Shown: piece after piece, positions 1 to 11,058 of the stretch | Layout of the letters: each line of letters opens with the position of its first letter | Numbering within the stretch: the first letter of the stretch is position 1 | Assembly: GCA_947648215.1 (NCBI GenBank) | Contig: CANSMW010000014.1 | Span: forward strand, 1 to 49,267 | Length of the DNA stretch: 49,267 bases | Reading direction: 5' to 3' | Source of the DNA: an uncultured Clostridium sp. | GTDB lineage: Bacteria > Bacillota > Clostridia > TANB77 > CAG-508 | Position numbers and translations under genes: made by a program | The notes under the pieces: model-generated | Told to the model about the DNA's origin: nothing | What the model saw: the letters and a program-made list of their open reading frames with translations, nothing else | Databases searched by the model: none

Positions 1-80
1 ATCTTAAGTGAAATATGTGCATAATAAACCGGAAATTTATTATTGCCATTTACATTACTAATTTATTTTAACATTTAGGC

Positions 81-109
81 TTGACAAGATTGTATTTACA
101 AAGTAAAAT
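81..109 (+). promoter_or_regulatory. Promoter of the valS T-box leader
   Basis: A consensus -35 box TTGACA (81-86) is followed after 17 bases by TAAAAT (104-109). It lies just upstream of the T-box leader and is the obvious sigma-A-type promoter for valS. Confidence 0.7.
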
Positions 110-114
110 AGAAA

Positions 115-362
115 TATACGAAAAACGAAGAAAAAGAGGAGTACATTTGCACTTATGCTAAGAGAGTAGAAATCATAGGCTGAAAGTTTCTATCAAAAAA
201 GACAAATGGAAGGTAGCTTTGGAGTTAATATTTTGAAATTTAGTAGAAATATTCGTTTAAGCCACGTTACAAGCTAATTAAGATATGATGATACACATCA
301 TAAATTAAGGTGGTACCGTGAACAATTGCTTCACCCTTATACAGGGGTGAGGCTTTTTTGAT
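115..362 (+). promoter_or_regulatory. T-box leader of valS
   Basis: The conserved T-box core AAGGTGGTACCG sits at 307-318. It is followed by a rho-independent terminator (stem TCACCC/GGGTGA at 331-350, then a T run at 354-359) about 25 bases before the valS start. In this family uncharged tRNA pairs with the leader and favours the antiterminator, so valS is induced when charged tRNA-Val runs low. I could not fix the Val specifier codon in stem I with confidence. Confidence 0.9.
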
Positions 363-385
363 ACAAAAATAAGGAGGTATGTGAT

Positions 386-3074
386 ATGTGTGAAAACAAA
401 CACAAATTATTAGACAAGTACGAACCAAAAGAATTTGAGGAAAAATTGTATGAAACTTGGGAGAAAAAAGGATATTTTAAACCAAGTAAAGAAGAAGGAA
501 AAAAGCCCTTTACCATTATGATGCCACCCCCAAATGTAACTGGAAAATTACATATGGGGCACGCTTTAGATGACACCATACAAGACATTTTAATTCGCTT
601 TAAAAGAATGCAAGGCTATAAAACCCTATGGCTACCAGGCACCGACCATGCCTCTATTTCAACCGAAATGAAAGTAGTTGAAAAACTAAAAAAACAAGGC
701 ATTAAAAAAGAAGACTTAGGAAGAGAAGAATTTGTAAAAGAAGCGTGGGAATGGACAAAAGAATATGGAGGTACCATACAAGAACAACAAAGAAAACTAG
801 GTTGTTCTTGTGATTGGGAACGAAACCGCTTTACCCTAGATGAAGGAATGAGTGATGCAGTTTTAGAGCAATTTATTAAACTATATGAAAAAGGATTAAT
901 CTATAAAGGAAAACGTATGGTAAACTGGTGTACCAGTTGTAACACCTCTATTTCAGATGCAGAAGTAGAATACAAAGAAGAACCATCTAAGCTTTGGCAT
1001 ATTCGTTACCAAATAAAAGACGAAAACCGTTATATTACAGTAGCCACTACAAGACCAGAAACCATGCTTGGCGATACCGCTGTTGCAGTTCATCCAACCG
1101 ATGAAAGATACCAAGATTTAACCCGGTAAAACCTGTATTTTACCAATTATGAATAAAGAAATTCCAATTATCGCCGATGAATTCGTAGAAAAAGACTTTG
1201 GAACTGGATGTGTAAAAATTACGCCAGCCCATGATATGAATGACTATCAAGCAGGATTACGCCATAACCTAGAAGTAATTAGCGTGTTTGATGATAATTT
1301 CAAAATGGGGAATTTGATACCGGAATATCAAGGGATGGAATTACTAGAAGCACGAAAACTTATTGTAGAAAAGCTAAAACAAATAGGAGCATTGGTAAAA
1401 GAAGAAGACTATACCCACAATGTAGCAAAATGTGAAAGATGTAAACATACCATTGAACCTAAAATTTCAACCCAGTGGTTTGTTAGTATGAAAGACTTAG
1501 CAAAAAGAGCAGCAGATGCCGTAAGAAATGGGGAAACAAGGTTTGTACCAAAACGATATGAAAAACAATACTTCCACTGGTTAGACAACATTCAAGATTG
1601 GTGTATTTCTCGACAATTATGGTGGGGGCACCGTATACCAGCCTACTACTGTGAAGCTTGCGGTGAAATTCATGTAGCCAAAACCATGCCACAAGTATGT
1701 AAAAAATGTGGAAGTACCCATTTAACCCAAGACCCAGATACGCTAGATACTTGGTTTAGTTCAGCACTATGGCCATTTTCTACACTAGGTTGGCCAAACG
1801 AAAAAGCGGAAGATTACAAAGAATTTTACCCAACCAGTGTATTAGTAACGGGATTTGATATTATTACGTTCTGGATTTCAAGAATGATGACACAAGGATT
1901 AGAATTTACCAATAAAGTACCATTTCAAGACGTATTAATCCATGGTATTGTAAGAGACTCCGAAGGCCGAAAAATGTCAAAAACCTTAGGAAATGGGGTT
2001 GATCCAATTGATGTCATAAACGAATATAGTGCAGATGCATTAAGGTTTTCCGTTATTTCTGGAACCACCATGGGAAATGACATTCGCTATATGCCAGAAA
2101 AGCTAGACCAAGCCTCTAATTTTGCCAATAAAATTTGGAATGCTGCCAAATTTATTACCATGAATTTGGCAGAAGATGAGAAAATAATGGCATTTTCGAA
2201 GAAAATAAAGGATAAAGAAACTGGAATCTATAGGTCAGAATTCTTAAAAATAGAAGACAGATGGATTTTAAATAAACTAGATAATCTAATAAAAGAAGTA
2301 ACAGGAAACTTAAAAAACTACGATTTAGGAATTGCACTAGACAAAATTTATAGTTTTATTTGGAATGAATTTTGTGATTGGTATATTGAAATCGCGAAAT
2401 CAAGGTTATATAGTCAAAATGAAGAAGAAAAAGTACAAGTAAGCTTTGTACTAAACTATGTATTTGGAGATAGCTTAAAATTATTGCATCCATTTATGCC
2501 ATTTATCACATCAGAGATTTATTCAAAATTAGTAAATTATGATGACAAGGATTTAATGGTAACACATTGGCCAAAAACAAAGAAAAGAGTAGAATACGAG
2601 GAAACAAAAGACTTTATAGAAAACCTAAAACAAATCATTATCGGTATTCGTAATGTAAGAGCAAACATGAATGTACACCCATCTAAAAAAGCAAACCTAA
2701 TTTTTGTAACCAAAGACTACCAAAGCCAAATAAAAGAAGCCAAAGAATACATTGCAAAACTAGGCTTCGGAAACGAAATCATCATACAAGAAACAAAAAA
2801 AGACATTCCACAAAATGCCATTTCCATTCTAGCAGACGGTATGGAAGTATTTATGCCATTTGAAGACTTAGTAGACATAGAAGAAGAAAAAAAGCGTTTA
2901 CAAAAAGAAAAAGAAAGACTAGAAAAAGAAGTAGAAAGAGGAGAAAAAATGCTATCCAACCCAGGCTTTGTAGGAAAAGCCCCAGAAAGCAAAATACAAG
3001 AAGAAAAAGAAAAACTAACCAAATACCAAGAAATGCTAAAAACGACGAAAGAACGATTGGAAAATTTAAAATAA
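386..3074 (+). CDS. valS: Valyl-tRNA synthetase, read through one +1 shift at CGG
   Basis: Class I valine-tRNA ligase, which charges tRNA-Val in the cytoplasm. The HIGH motif appears as HMGH after PPPNVTGKL (about residue 56), the KMSKS motif as KMSKT, there are two CxxC zinc-ribbon-like pairs in the middle, and a Lys/Glu-rich C-terminal coiled coil. The frame breaks at 1124, where ACC-CGG-TAA replaces the expected ACC-GGT-AAA. Skipping C1124 gives [17 protein letters not shown], which matches the family (IGKT...PI...EIPIIAD), and a full-length 895-residue enzyme. HIGH lies before and KMSKS after the break, so neither half could be active. No other in-frame CGG occurs. The start ATG follows AAGGAGGT. 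A T-box controls transcription. This is an essential, apparently single-copy gene, so a true pseudogene is unlikely. Confidence 0.95.
1124..1127 (+). other. CGGT +1 frameshift site in valS
   Basis: Zero frame reads ACC-CGG-TAA and stops at once. Skipping the C gives ACC-GGT-AAA (Thr-Gly-Lys), the conserved GKT segment of ValRS, with glycine at residue 247. Confidence 0.9.
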
Positions 3075-3163
3075 TAAAGAAATGAATAATGAGATAAGAA
3101 AGCTATAGTAAAGGAGGAGAGTGTGATTAAAATATTTTATATATTTTAATTATACGAGGAATA

Positions 3164-3934
3164 ATGAAAAAAATGCTAATAATAAGTATAGTGATTGGAA
3201 TAAGTGTAATAGGAGCTATTGGAATTATGCTATTTCAAGAACCAAAGATAGCAATTCTTGGGTATCATGCTTTTGCTACGAAAGAAGCAAAACAAAATGA
3301 ATTAAAAGACGATAATTTAAGTATGGATATAGGATATTTTGAGGAGCAATTGAAATATTTGCAAAAACATCATTATAAAACATTAACCTTAGAAGAGGTT
3401 TATAACTATTTACAAGGAAAAGAGGAAATTCCTCGAAAGAGTGTATTAATTACAATGGATGATGGGTATATGTCTAATTATGAGTTAGCCTTCCCGATAC
3501 TCCAAAAATACAAAATGAATGCGGTGGTATTTGTAATAGGGCAAAATGTAGAGGTTGGTTATGAAGGTTATATGGATTTAGAAACCATAAAAAAGGCAGG
3601 GAAGGAGTATCCTAATATTACATTTGCTTCTCATTCTTATGGCTTACATGAACAAGGTGCAATCGATAAAGGAATCGAATATATAAAAGAAGATTTTGAG
3701 AAAATGGAAAAGGTAATAAAAACAAAGTATTTTGCCTATCCATATGGCAATTATAACGAAGAGGCAATTCAAGTATTAAAGGAAAATAATTATCAATTAG
3801 CTTTTGGGTTTGGACCGGGAAAAGAACACCGTAAGGTGACGAAACAAGAGGATAGCTACAAAATTCCAAGATTAAATATTTCAAACGATATGCCATTTTG
3901 GAAGTTTAAGCTACGATTAACATTACCTTTTTAA
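3164..3934 (+). CDS. Membrane-anchored polysaccharide deacetylase (NodB-type)
   Basis: Carbohydrate esterase family 4 protein, expected to deacetylate a cell-wall or surface polysaccharide outside the membrane. Residues 4-24 form one hydrophobic helix (uncleaved anchor or signal). Catalytic motifs are visible: TMDDGY for the Asp pair, ASHSYGLHE for the HSxxH metal site, and FAYPYGNY near the end. The 256-residue length fits a single NodB domain with an anchor. The start follows ACGAGGA by five bases. The exact substrate (peptidoglycan GlcNAc, MurNAc or an exopolysaccharide) cannot be told. It lies 89 bases after valS and is probably expressed separately. Confidence 0.85.
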   Translation: MKKMLIISIVIGISVIGAIGIMLFQEPKIAILGYHAFATKEAKQNELKDDNLSMDIGYFEEQLKYLQKHHYKTLTLEEVYNYLQGKEEIPRKSVLITMDDGYMSNYELAFPILQKYKMNAVVFVIGQNVEVGYEGYMDLETIKKAGKEYPNITFASHSYGLHEQGAIDKGIEYIKEDFEKMEKVIKTKYFAYPYGNYNEEAIQVLKENNYQLAFGFGPGKEHRKVTKQEDSYKIPRLNISNDMPFWKFKLRLTLPF

Positions 3935-3994
3935 GAAAAAAAGAAAGATTACTTATCACACCTATTAATGTTATTATGAAATAAGAAATTGACC

Positions 3995-4090
3995 CACTGC
4001 ACAGGCAAAGCCTGTGGGTGAGGTTCTTAAGAAACCTTGCCCGTTACACAATAAAAAGTCCCCTAAGGAGAATATTCTTAGAGGGCTTTT
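3995..4090. terminator. Hairpins between convergent genes
   Basis: Three inverted repeats lie between the deacetylase and the minus-strand phosphodiesterase gene: CAGGC/GCCTG (about 4000-4016), AGGTTCTTAAGAAACCT (4021-4037), and CCCTAAG...CTTAGAGGG followed by CTTTTG (about 4060-4090). The last one, with A-rich sequence before it and T-rich sequence after it, looks like a bidirectional terminator. Confidence 0.6.
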
Positions 4091-4128
4091 GTTAAGTAAA
4101 GAAATGTAGCTTTAATTGTTTACAACAC

Positions 4129-6375
4129 CTATTTATTTTTGTTAAAATAATCTTCAAATTCTTCTTTGCGAAGTGGTTTGGAATAGTAGTAACCTTGAAT
4201 CATATCACATTTTAAATTTTTTACAAATTCGGCTTGTTCTTTTGTTTGAACACCTTCTACAATGGTTTTTACGTTGATACGGTTGGCAAGTATCATAATA
4301 TAATTAATAATATTGTTTGGACTATTTAAATCTGCTTTATCTACAAATACTTTATCAATTTTAATAATATCAATTGGCATATTTTGTAACATACTAAGAG
4401 AAGAATAGCCAGTACCAAAATCATCAATGGATATGGTAAATCCTTTTTCTTTTATGGTATTCAATATTTTTAAAATATCAATTTTTTCATCGATTGTTGC
4501 ACTTTCTGTAATTTCTAAATCAATTAGCTTTCGGTCAATATGATATTTATTACAAATATCAACATAGGTATCAATGAAGTTTTCATTTACGAAATGTTCT
4601 TTTGATACATTAATAGAAATGATAGGGGCATAATCGTATTTTTCTTTCCAAGCGGCAATATCTTTACAAACTTTTTCAAAAATGTATAAATCTAATTTCA
4701 TAATAAATTTATTTTTTTCAAATAATGGAATAAATTTATTTGGTGGTATTAAATTTCCGTTTTTGTTCCATCTTACCAAGGCTTCTGCACCGATTAGCTT
4801 TTCAGTACTAGTAAGAGTTTTGGGTTGGTATACAACAATAAATTCTTCATTTTTTAAAGCCAATTCCATAGAAGATTCGATTTCTTGTTCTTCCATTAAC
4901 TGATTAGCAAGGAGTTCATCAAAAATATAGTAATGCTTATCATACAATCCCTTTATTTTAGCACGTGCCATATAGGCTTTTACTAATAATTTATTAATAT
5001 CGGTTTTCATAGATTTTATTTGATAAACACCAATAGACAGATTGATGTGAACCATAGTACCATCAATATTTAAAGTAGAGGTATCTTGAAGAATAGTATC
5101 TAGTAGAGTTTCAATGGAACCTTCATAATAAAAAAGGCTAGCGAAAACATCGTTTGAAATTCTACAGGTAATGTGTTTTGGTGGCAAAATGGTTGCTAAT
5201 TTTTCAGCAAGACATTTTAAAATATTATTACAAAATTCATAAGGATAAAGACTGTTTAATGCTTTAAATTTATTAATATCAAGTGAAAGAATGTAACAAT
5301 GCTTGTCATGGCTTTGCAAAAAACGAGCACCATTTTCTTGGAAATAAAGTTGATTCCCAAGTGAAGTGACAGGGTCAATATAAGCAATATTGTATAGTTT
5401 GCGGTTTTTTTCTTGGTTTGAAAAATCAATATATACACAAATGCTAATCACAACAAAAGTAATCACAAGGCAAGTGATTAGAGATATGGTAATAAAAGTA
5501 GTAAGTTCTTTGGCAATGGTATCGTCTGGAGCAATGCTTACCACATACCAATCATTTACATTTAAGCGTTCGTAATGAATGAAATAAGTGTTTTTATCAA
5601 AATGAATATCAAAGGTGTTTACTTGTCTACTTTTAATATCTTTTGCCATTTGTGCTAATTTTTCTATTTCGTGATTACTGGATAAATCATATTTTGTTTT
5701 TAAAAAATCAAATAAATTAACATTATTTTGATTAATTTCACCAAAAGAATCGATTAATACAGAGCCAGAATTATTAATTAAGTAGGTACCGCCTTCACCA
5801 TGAAATAATCGTCGAAGCAAAATTTCTTTGTAATCTTCGGTATTAACGGTTGCAAATAGTACCAAGTCTTGGTTTTGAAAACGAAACGTTTTTGAATAGA
5901 TATTAACTTGGTTATCTGAAACCGTACTAGGTCTATTTTCCGATAGATAAACGGTATCTTGGTTAAAAAATTCTTCAATATTAGCATAATTTTCTACGAT
6001 ATGACCGTCACTTGTTGTACCATTTCCGTGTTTATCTAATACCACAAGTCTTGTAAAATGGTAATCTTCTAAATCGTGTTCATAACGCTCAAAAATAGAA
6101 TTTATGGATTTAAAATAGCCACTGTTAATGGAATCTACCATAATTTCCACAAATTTCATTTGTTCGGAAATAGAAAGATTTAATTGTGCAGTGGTTTGTT
6201 CACTAAGTTCTGAAATATTATTATATACATTTTGATATGTTAAGTTCTTAATAAAACGAATTCCCCAATAAGAGAAAATTAATAGAATAAGAAAAATAGG
6301 AAGTATCCATTGAATATTAAAACGATAGCGTTTGTTTGTGTGTGTAATAAGGGGAGAAGTTTTTTGTTTTTTCAT
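4129..6375 (-). CDS. Membrane c-di-GMP phosphodiesterase: sensor-degenerate GGDEF-EAL
   Basis: A 748-residue signalling protein. A transmembrane helix (about residues 23-43) is followed by an extracellular Cache-like sensor region, a second helix (about 295-320), a GGDEF-like domain and an EAL domain. The diguanylate cyclase signature is lost: the segment after CRI reads SNDVF instead of GGDEF, so cyclase activity is not expected. The EAL domain looks intact: EALVRW, NVSKEHF, LEITES, DDFGTGYSSL, KIDKVF and EGVQTKEQAE. The inferred role is hydrolysis of c-di-GMP in response to an external ligand. It is monocistronic, with a good ribosome-binding site (AGAGGTGA on the minus strand) before the ATG. 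Confidence 0.9.
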   Translation of the reverse strand: MKKQKTSPLITHTNKRYRFNIQWILPIFLILLIFSYWGIRFIKNLTYQNVYNNISELSEQTTAQLNLSISEQMKFVEIMVDSINSGYFKSINSIFERYEHDLEDYHFTRLVVLDKHGNGTTSDGHIVENYANIEEFFNQDTVYLSENRPSTVSDNQVNIYSKTFRFQNQDLVLFATVNTEDYKEILLRRLFHGEGGTYLINNSGSVLIDSFGEINQNNVNLFDFLKTKYDLSSNHEIEKLAQMAKDIKSRQVNTFDIHFDKNTYFIHYERLNVNDWYVVSIAPDDTIAKELTTFITISLITCLVITFVVISICVYIDFSNQEKNRKLYNIAYIDPVTSLGNQLYFQENGARFLQSHDKHCYILSLDINKFKALNSLYPYEFCNNILKCLAEKLATILPPKHITCRISNDVFASLFYYEGSIETLLDTILQDTSTLNIDGTMVHINLSIGVYQIKSMKTDINKLLVKAYMARAKIKGLYDKHYYIFDELLANQLMEEQEIESSMELALKNEEFIVVYQPKTLTSTEKLIGAEALVRWNKNGNLIPPNKFIPLFEKNKFIMKLDLYIFEKVCKDIAAWKEKYDYAPIISINVSKEHFVNENFIDTYVDICNKYHIDRKLIDLEITESATIDEKIDILKILNTIKEKGFTISIDDFGTGYSSLSMLQNMPIDIIKIDKVFVDKADLNSPNNIINYIMILANRINVKTIVEGVQTKEQAEFVKNLKCDMIQGYYYSKPLRKEEFEDYFNKNK

Positions 6376-6525
6376 AAATATTTCACCTCTAAAAAATATT
6401 ACCTATAATGTATAATAAAAAACAAAAAAATTCAACCATTTTTTGGAATTTTATGTAGGAAATCCTAGAATAAAAGGAAAAACATAAAAAACGAACAAAA
6501 ATTTTATATTTTTTCACAAAATATA

Positions 6526-6554
6526 TTGACAAAGAAAACAAAAAAAGATAGAAT
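6526..6554 (+). promoter_or_regulatory. Promoter of the YgjP-type metallopeptidase gene
   Basis: TTGACA (6526-6531), a 17-base spacer and TAGAAT (6549-6554), about 50 bases before the start codon. Confidence 0.6.
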
Positions 6555-6606
6555 GAAACAAACAAGAGTTTGAAGAACATATTTTTGAACAAAGGAGGAT
6601 TTGAAA

Positions 6607-7305
6607 ATGGGATTTTTTAAGAATAAGAGTGGAGTAATTACCTATACAATTGATAAAAGCATCCAAACGGACTTGTATATATCGGTACAAAATGGAGAGG
6701 TAGTAGTAAGTGCACCTTGGTATTTTTCAAGAAACCAAATACAAGAAGTGGTAGAAGAAAAAAAGAAATGGATTATGACAAAAATAAAAGAATATGAAGG
6801 AAAACCAAAAAAATATCGCAATGAAAATAGTAAAAACATTAAAATATGGGGAGAAGACTTTGTGGTAGATATTTGTTACCAAAACAGAAAAAAACTGAAT
6901 ATCGTAACAAAGGAAAATCATATGAAAATAGAACTACCAAACAAATACAAAAAAGTACCAAAGGAAGAAATGATGAAGGTACTCATTGAAAAAATCTATA
7001 AAGTTTTAGCAAAACAGATGATGGAACAGACTATGGAAAAAACAAGAATTTTGCTAGGATTTGCTCCTGAAAATTATGAAGTAGACTATATGGAAAATAT
7101 GCTAGGAAAATGTACACAAGATAAAACCATTGTAATTAATCCAGAACTAATGAAATATCATCCAGATATTATAGAATATGTGGTATTACATGAGTTTTGT
7201 CACCTAACATACAAAAATCACACAAAAGGATTTTATGAAATGATAAAAAAATTTGAACCGCATTATGAAGAATATGGTTCAAAAATAAGTGGATGGCAAT
7301 ATTAG
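6607..7305 (+). CDS. YgjP-type (DUF45) zinc metallopeptidase-like protein
   Basis: The C-terminal half carries [11 protein letters not shown], an HExxH site with a third histidine, as in YgjP/WLM-type metallopeptidases of the DUF45 family. The rest is the usual charged N-terminal region with tryptophans. It is cytosolic, with no signal peptide. A TTG at 6601 is in frame, but AAAGGAGG ends only about two bases before it. The ATG at 6607 is better spaced and is preferred (233 residues). The biological role of these proteins is poorly defined. The gene stands alone and is followed by a minus-strand tRNA. Confidence 0.8.
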   Translation: MGFFKNKSGVITYTIDKSIQTDLYISVQNGEVVVSAPWYFSRNQIQEVVEEKKKWIMTKIKEYEGKPKKYRNENSKNIKIWGEDFVVDICYQNRKKLNIVTKENHMKIELPNKYKKVPKEEMMKVLIEKIYKVLAKQMMEQTMEKTRILLGFAPENYEVDYMENMLGKCTQDKTIVINPELMKYHPDIIEYVVLHEFCHLTYKNHTKGFYEMIKKFEPHYEEYGSKISGWQY

Positions 7306-7321
7306 CCAAATCCACTTATTT

Positions 7322-7396
7322 TGGTTGGGGTACTGTGATTCGAACACAGGAATGTCGGAGTCAGAGTCCGATGCCTTACCGCTTGGCGATACCCCA
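7322..7396 (-). tRNA. tRNA-Gln, anticodon CUG
   Basis: Cloverleaf on the minus strand: acceptor stem TGGGGTA/TACCCCA, D arm GCCAAGCGGTAAGGC, anticodon stem TCGGA/TCCGA around loop CTCTGAC (anticodon CTG), T arm with GTTCGAATC, and an encoded CCA. It reads CAG. This is the less common glutamine isoacceptor in AT-rich genomes, where UUG usually serves both codons. Confidence 0.92.
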
Positions 7397-7551
7397 ATAT
7401 AAAATATATCTTACTATATCTTTTCTAAAATGTCAAACGTTTTTCAGACTTTTGGTGGGGAGGGAAGTTTTTGTAAAATTTTCCCATGAAGCGAATAAGT
7501 TATAAAAAAGACTATCATACTCTATACAAAATAAAAATAGGAGGAGAGAAT

Positions 7552-8833
<1,282 letters not shown>

Positions 8834-9000
8834 ATGATATAAAGTGAATTTCGAAAAAAAGAAAAGTAGAAATGAGGTTGCTGAAAAAGTAGTCCTAAAT
8901 TAGCTCTCAAAAATCGTGAACTAGAAAAAAATTTTCTAATTTACGATATGAGTTAAATAATCTGGGGAAAAATAGAAAGAAAATTTTAAGAAAATATAGA

Positions 9001-9070
9001 AAAACAAAAGCACTAAGTATATAATTTGTTTAGCGAAAACAAAAATAAAAATACGAGGTGCTTTTGTTTA
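9001..9070. repeat. Long-spaced inverted repeat before the IS3 element
   Basis: AAACAAAAGCAC (9002-9013) is repeated inverted as GTGCTTTTGTTT (9058-9069). A nearby stretch starting GAGGTTGCTGAAAAAGT (8873) resembles insertion-sequence termini. The 8834-9100 interval holds no gene. It may be the relic of an older insertion. Confidence 0.4.
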
Positions 9071-9166
9071 TGAAAATGTTATGGTGTTAGAATAGATATA
9101 TGGACACATTTTATGAGAGAGTGTATAATAAATTATGTACACTAAACTGAAAGGAGTGTGTCAGAA

Positions 9167-9436
9167 ATGGCAAAGAAAAAAGTATATGAAGAAGATTTCA
9201 AAAAAATGATAGTAGAATTGTATGAAAATAAAAAGCCAATATGTGAATTAAAGCGTGAATATGGCTTGTGTGAAGCAACATTGTATCGATGGATAAAGGA
9301 ATATGGGAAAATAAGAACAGAAACAGGAGAAACAACAAATAACCATGAAATGAAGAAATTAAAAAAAGAAAATTTAAAATTAAAAGAAGAACTAGAAATA
9401 TTAAAAAAAGCGATTGCCATATTCACGCCCAAATAG
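9167..9436 (+). CDS. IS3-family transposase OrfA (helix-turn-helix)
   Basis: Small basic DNA-binding protein. An N-terminal helix-turn-helix (CELKREYGLCEATLYRWIKE) is followed by a leucine/lysine coiled coil. AAGGAG at 9151-9156 favours ATG 9167, although GTG 9158 is in frame. Near the end the run TTA-AAA-AAA-GCG (9401-9412) is an A7 slippery site. A -1 slip there enters the orfB frame, which stays open, and would give the OrfAB fusion transposase as in other IS3 members. Confidence 0.85.
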   Translation: MAKKKVYEEDFKKMIVELYENKKPICELKREYGLCEATLYRWIKEYGKIRTETGETTNNHEMKKLKKENLKLKEELEILKKAIAIFTPK

Positions 9437-9489
9437 AAGAAAAAGTAAAATTTATAAAAAATAATAGAAAAGTACATGATATAAGAACA

Positions 9490-10311
9490 ATGTGCAAAGT
9501 ATTAGGAATAGAACGTTCAGAGTATTATTATCAAATAAATAAAAAGAAAAATAGATATAAAGAAGCAAATGAAAAATTAGATAAGGAAATAAAAGAAGAA
9601 TACGAAAAATCAAAAGGAAGATATGGCTCACCAAAAATACAGAAAATACTAGAAAAAAGAGGAGTAAGAGCAAGTCAAAAAAGAATAGCAAGAAGAATGA
9701 AAGAAATGGGATTAAGGTCAATTACGGTAAAAAAGTTTAAACCAAGTGGGAGCAAAGGAAAAGTAGATGATACAAATAAACCAAATTTGTTAGCACAAAA
9801 TTTTAAAGCAGAAGGGTTACGAGAAAAAATGGTATCAGATATTACATACATATATACAAAAGAAAAAGGATGGACATACTTAGCAATAGTAATGGACTTG
9901 TATAGTTTGAGTGTCATAGGATATAGCTATGGAGAGACAATGGAAGCAGAGCTAGTAATAAAAGCAATTCAAAATGCTAGGGCAAAAGGGAAATTCAAAG
10001 AAGGAGCAATATTTCATAGTGATTTAGGCTCTCAATATACATCAAATAAAGTTGAAAAGTATTTGAAAGAACAAGAGTTAGTACACTCGTATAGCAAGAA
10101 GGGATACCCCTATGATAATGTAAGTATGGAAAGCTTCAATGCCATATTAAAAAAAGAAGAAGTAAATTTACATGTGTATACAACATTTGAAGAAGCAAAA
10201 AGAACAATATTTGAATTTATAGAAAGTTGGTATAATCGCAGAAGAATACATTCATCTATAGGTTATAAAATACCATATGAACTAGAAAATCAAAAAAATA
10301 TGTTAGTATAA
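9490..10311 (+). CDS. IS3-family transposase OrfB (DDE integrase core)
   Basis: Integrase/recombinase catalytic part of the transposase, 273 residues from its own ATG. The DDE triad is visible: Asp in VSDITYIY, Asp in FHSDLGSQYTS, and Glu in SMESFNAILKKEEV. An HTH_21-type segment lies at the N-terminus. The frame is open upstream to the A7 run in orfA, so the active form is probably the -1 fusion. Codon use is like the host. Confidence 0.9.
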   Translation: MCKVLGIERSEYYYQINKKKNRYKEANEKLDKEIKEEYEKSKGRYGSPKIQKILEKRGVRASQKRIARRMKEMGLRSITVKKFKPSGSKGKVDDTNKPNLLAQNFKAEGLREKMVSDITYIYTKEKGWTYLAIVMDLYSLSVIGYSYGETMEAELVIKAIQNARAKGKFKEGAIFHSDLGSQYTSNKVEKYLKEQELVHSYSKKGYPYDNVSMESFNAILKKEEVNLHVYTTFEEAKRTIFEFIESWYNRRRIHSSIGYKIPYELENQKNMLV

Positions 10312-10366
10312 CAAGACACTAATAAAAATATAAAAAAATTCTCAAAAAAAGTGTCCAAGAACTTGA

Positions 10367-11005
10367 CATAGATCCAGAGACATTTATATAATAGACGTAT
10401 TATATGAAGCAATAAATGATAAAATCCATGTAGTAAAAGACAATACAAGAGATAAATTTTCAAGTAAAGAAGACAGGACGATTACATATATAACGTATGA
10501 AAAAACAGGAACATGGAATTATCAAAATTCAAAATATTGGGTTGTATACAATAAAGAATTACCAGACGATCCAAAAGCAGAATATTCAATCAATTCGGAT
10601 GATTTATTTATAATTACGACTATTTCATCAGGAAGCAATACAGTAAAAAATGAAAAGAATAAGCGCAGTACAGAAAATGTAACAATAGAAGTATTACAAA
10701 ACACAATAACTCCTTCTGAGGTTTCAATATTAATAACAGATAGAAATGACGTTTGTTATGGTTGGGGTGAAGAATTTAGAGTACAAGAGAAAATAAATGG
10801 GGAATGGAAAGATTTACAATATATATCGGATGAAGTAATGTGGATTGCAATAGCATATGTGCCAAATGCAAATAAACAATTAAATCAAAAAATAAATATA
10901 GGGGAGTGTTATGGAAAATTATCCAGCGGAACATATAGAATAGTAAAACCTGTTTATGACAATGGATATGCAGATATATATTCAAATGAATTTGTGATTA
11001 AATAG
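10367..11005 (+). pseudogene. C-terminal fragment of a bacterial Ig-like-domain protein, cut by the IS
   Basis: An open frame without a start codon begins right after the right end of the IS3 element. Its last 100 residues resemble bacterial Ig-like (Big_20-type) domains: a beta-rich segment with YGWGEEFRVQEKINGEWKDL and a closing GKLSSGTYRIVKPVYDNG. The upstream half was lost or is not recognisable before the IS, so the gene was probably truncated. The parent would have been a secreted or lipoprotein-type surface protein. CGG triplets here are all out of frame. Confidence 0.6.
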
Positions 11006-11058
11006 TTAAACACATTTGAAGAATTGATTAAATAAAGCTATGGAAAAGGGGAGAAAAA

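Larger units (their letters stand above)
9101..10357 (+). mobile_element. IS3-family insertion sequence (1257 bp)
   Basis: The ends are imperfect inverted repeats starting TGGACAC: left TGGACACATTTTATGAGAG at 9101, right the inverse of TGGACACTTTTTTTGAGAA ending at 10357. Inside are orfA and orfB in the typical IS3 arrangement, joined by a -1 frameshift. No clean target-site duplication is visible (flanks ATA and AGA). Both reading frames are intact, so the element may still be active. Confidence 0.88.

Noticed and set aside
386..3074. valS as two separate genes or a pseudogene
   Set aside because: HIGH and KMSKS would be on different chains, the T-box regulation is intact, and no other damage is seen over 2.7 kb.
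9167..10311. IS3 OrfA/OrfB break as part of the CGG system
   Set aside because: There is no CGG at the junction; the shift is -1 on an A7 run as known for IS3 elements.
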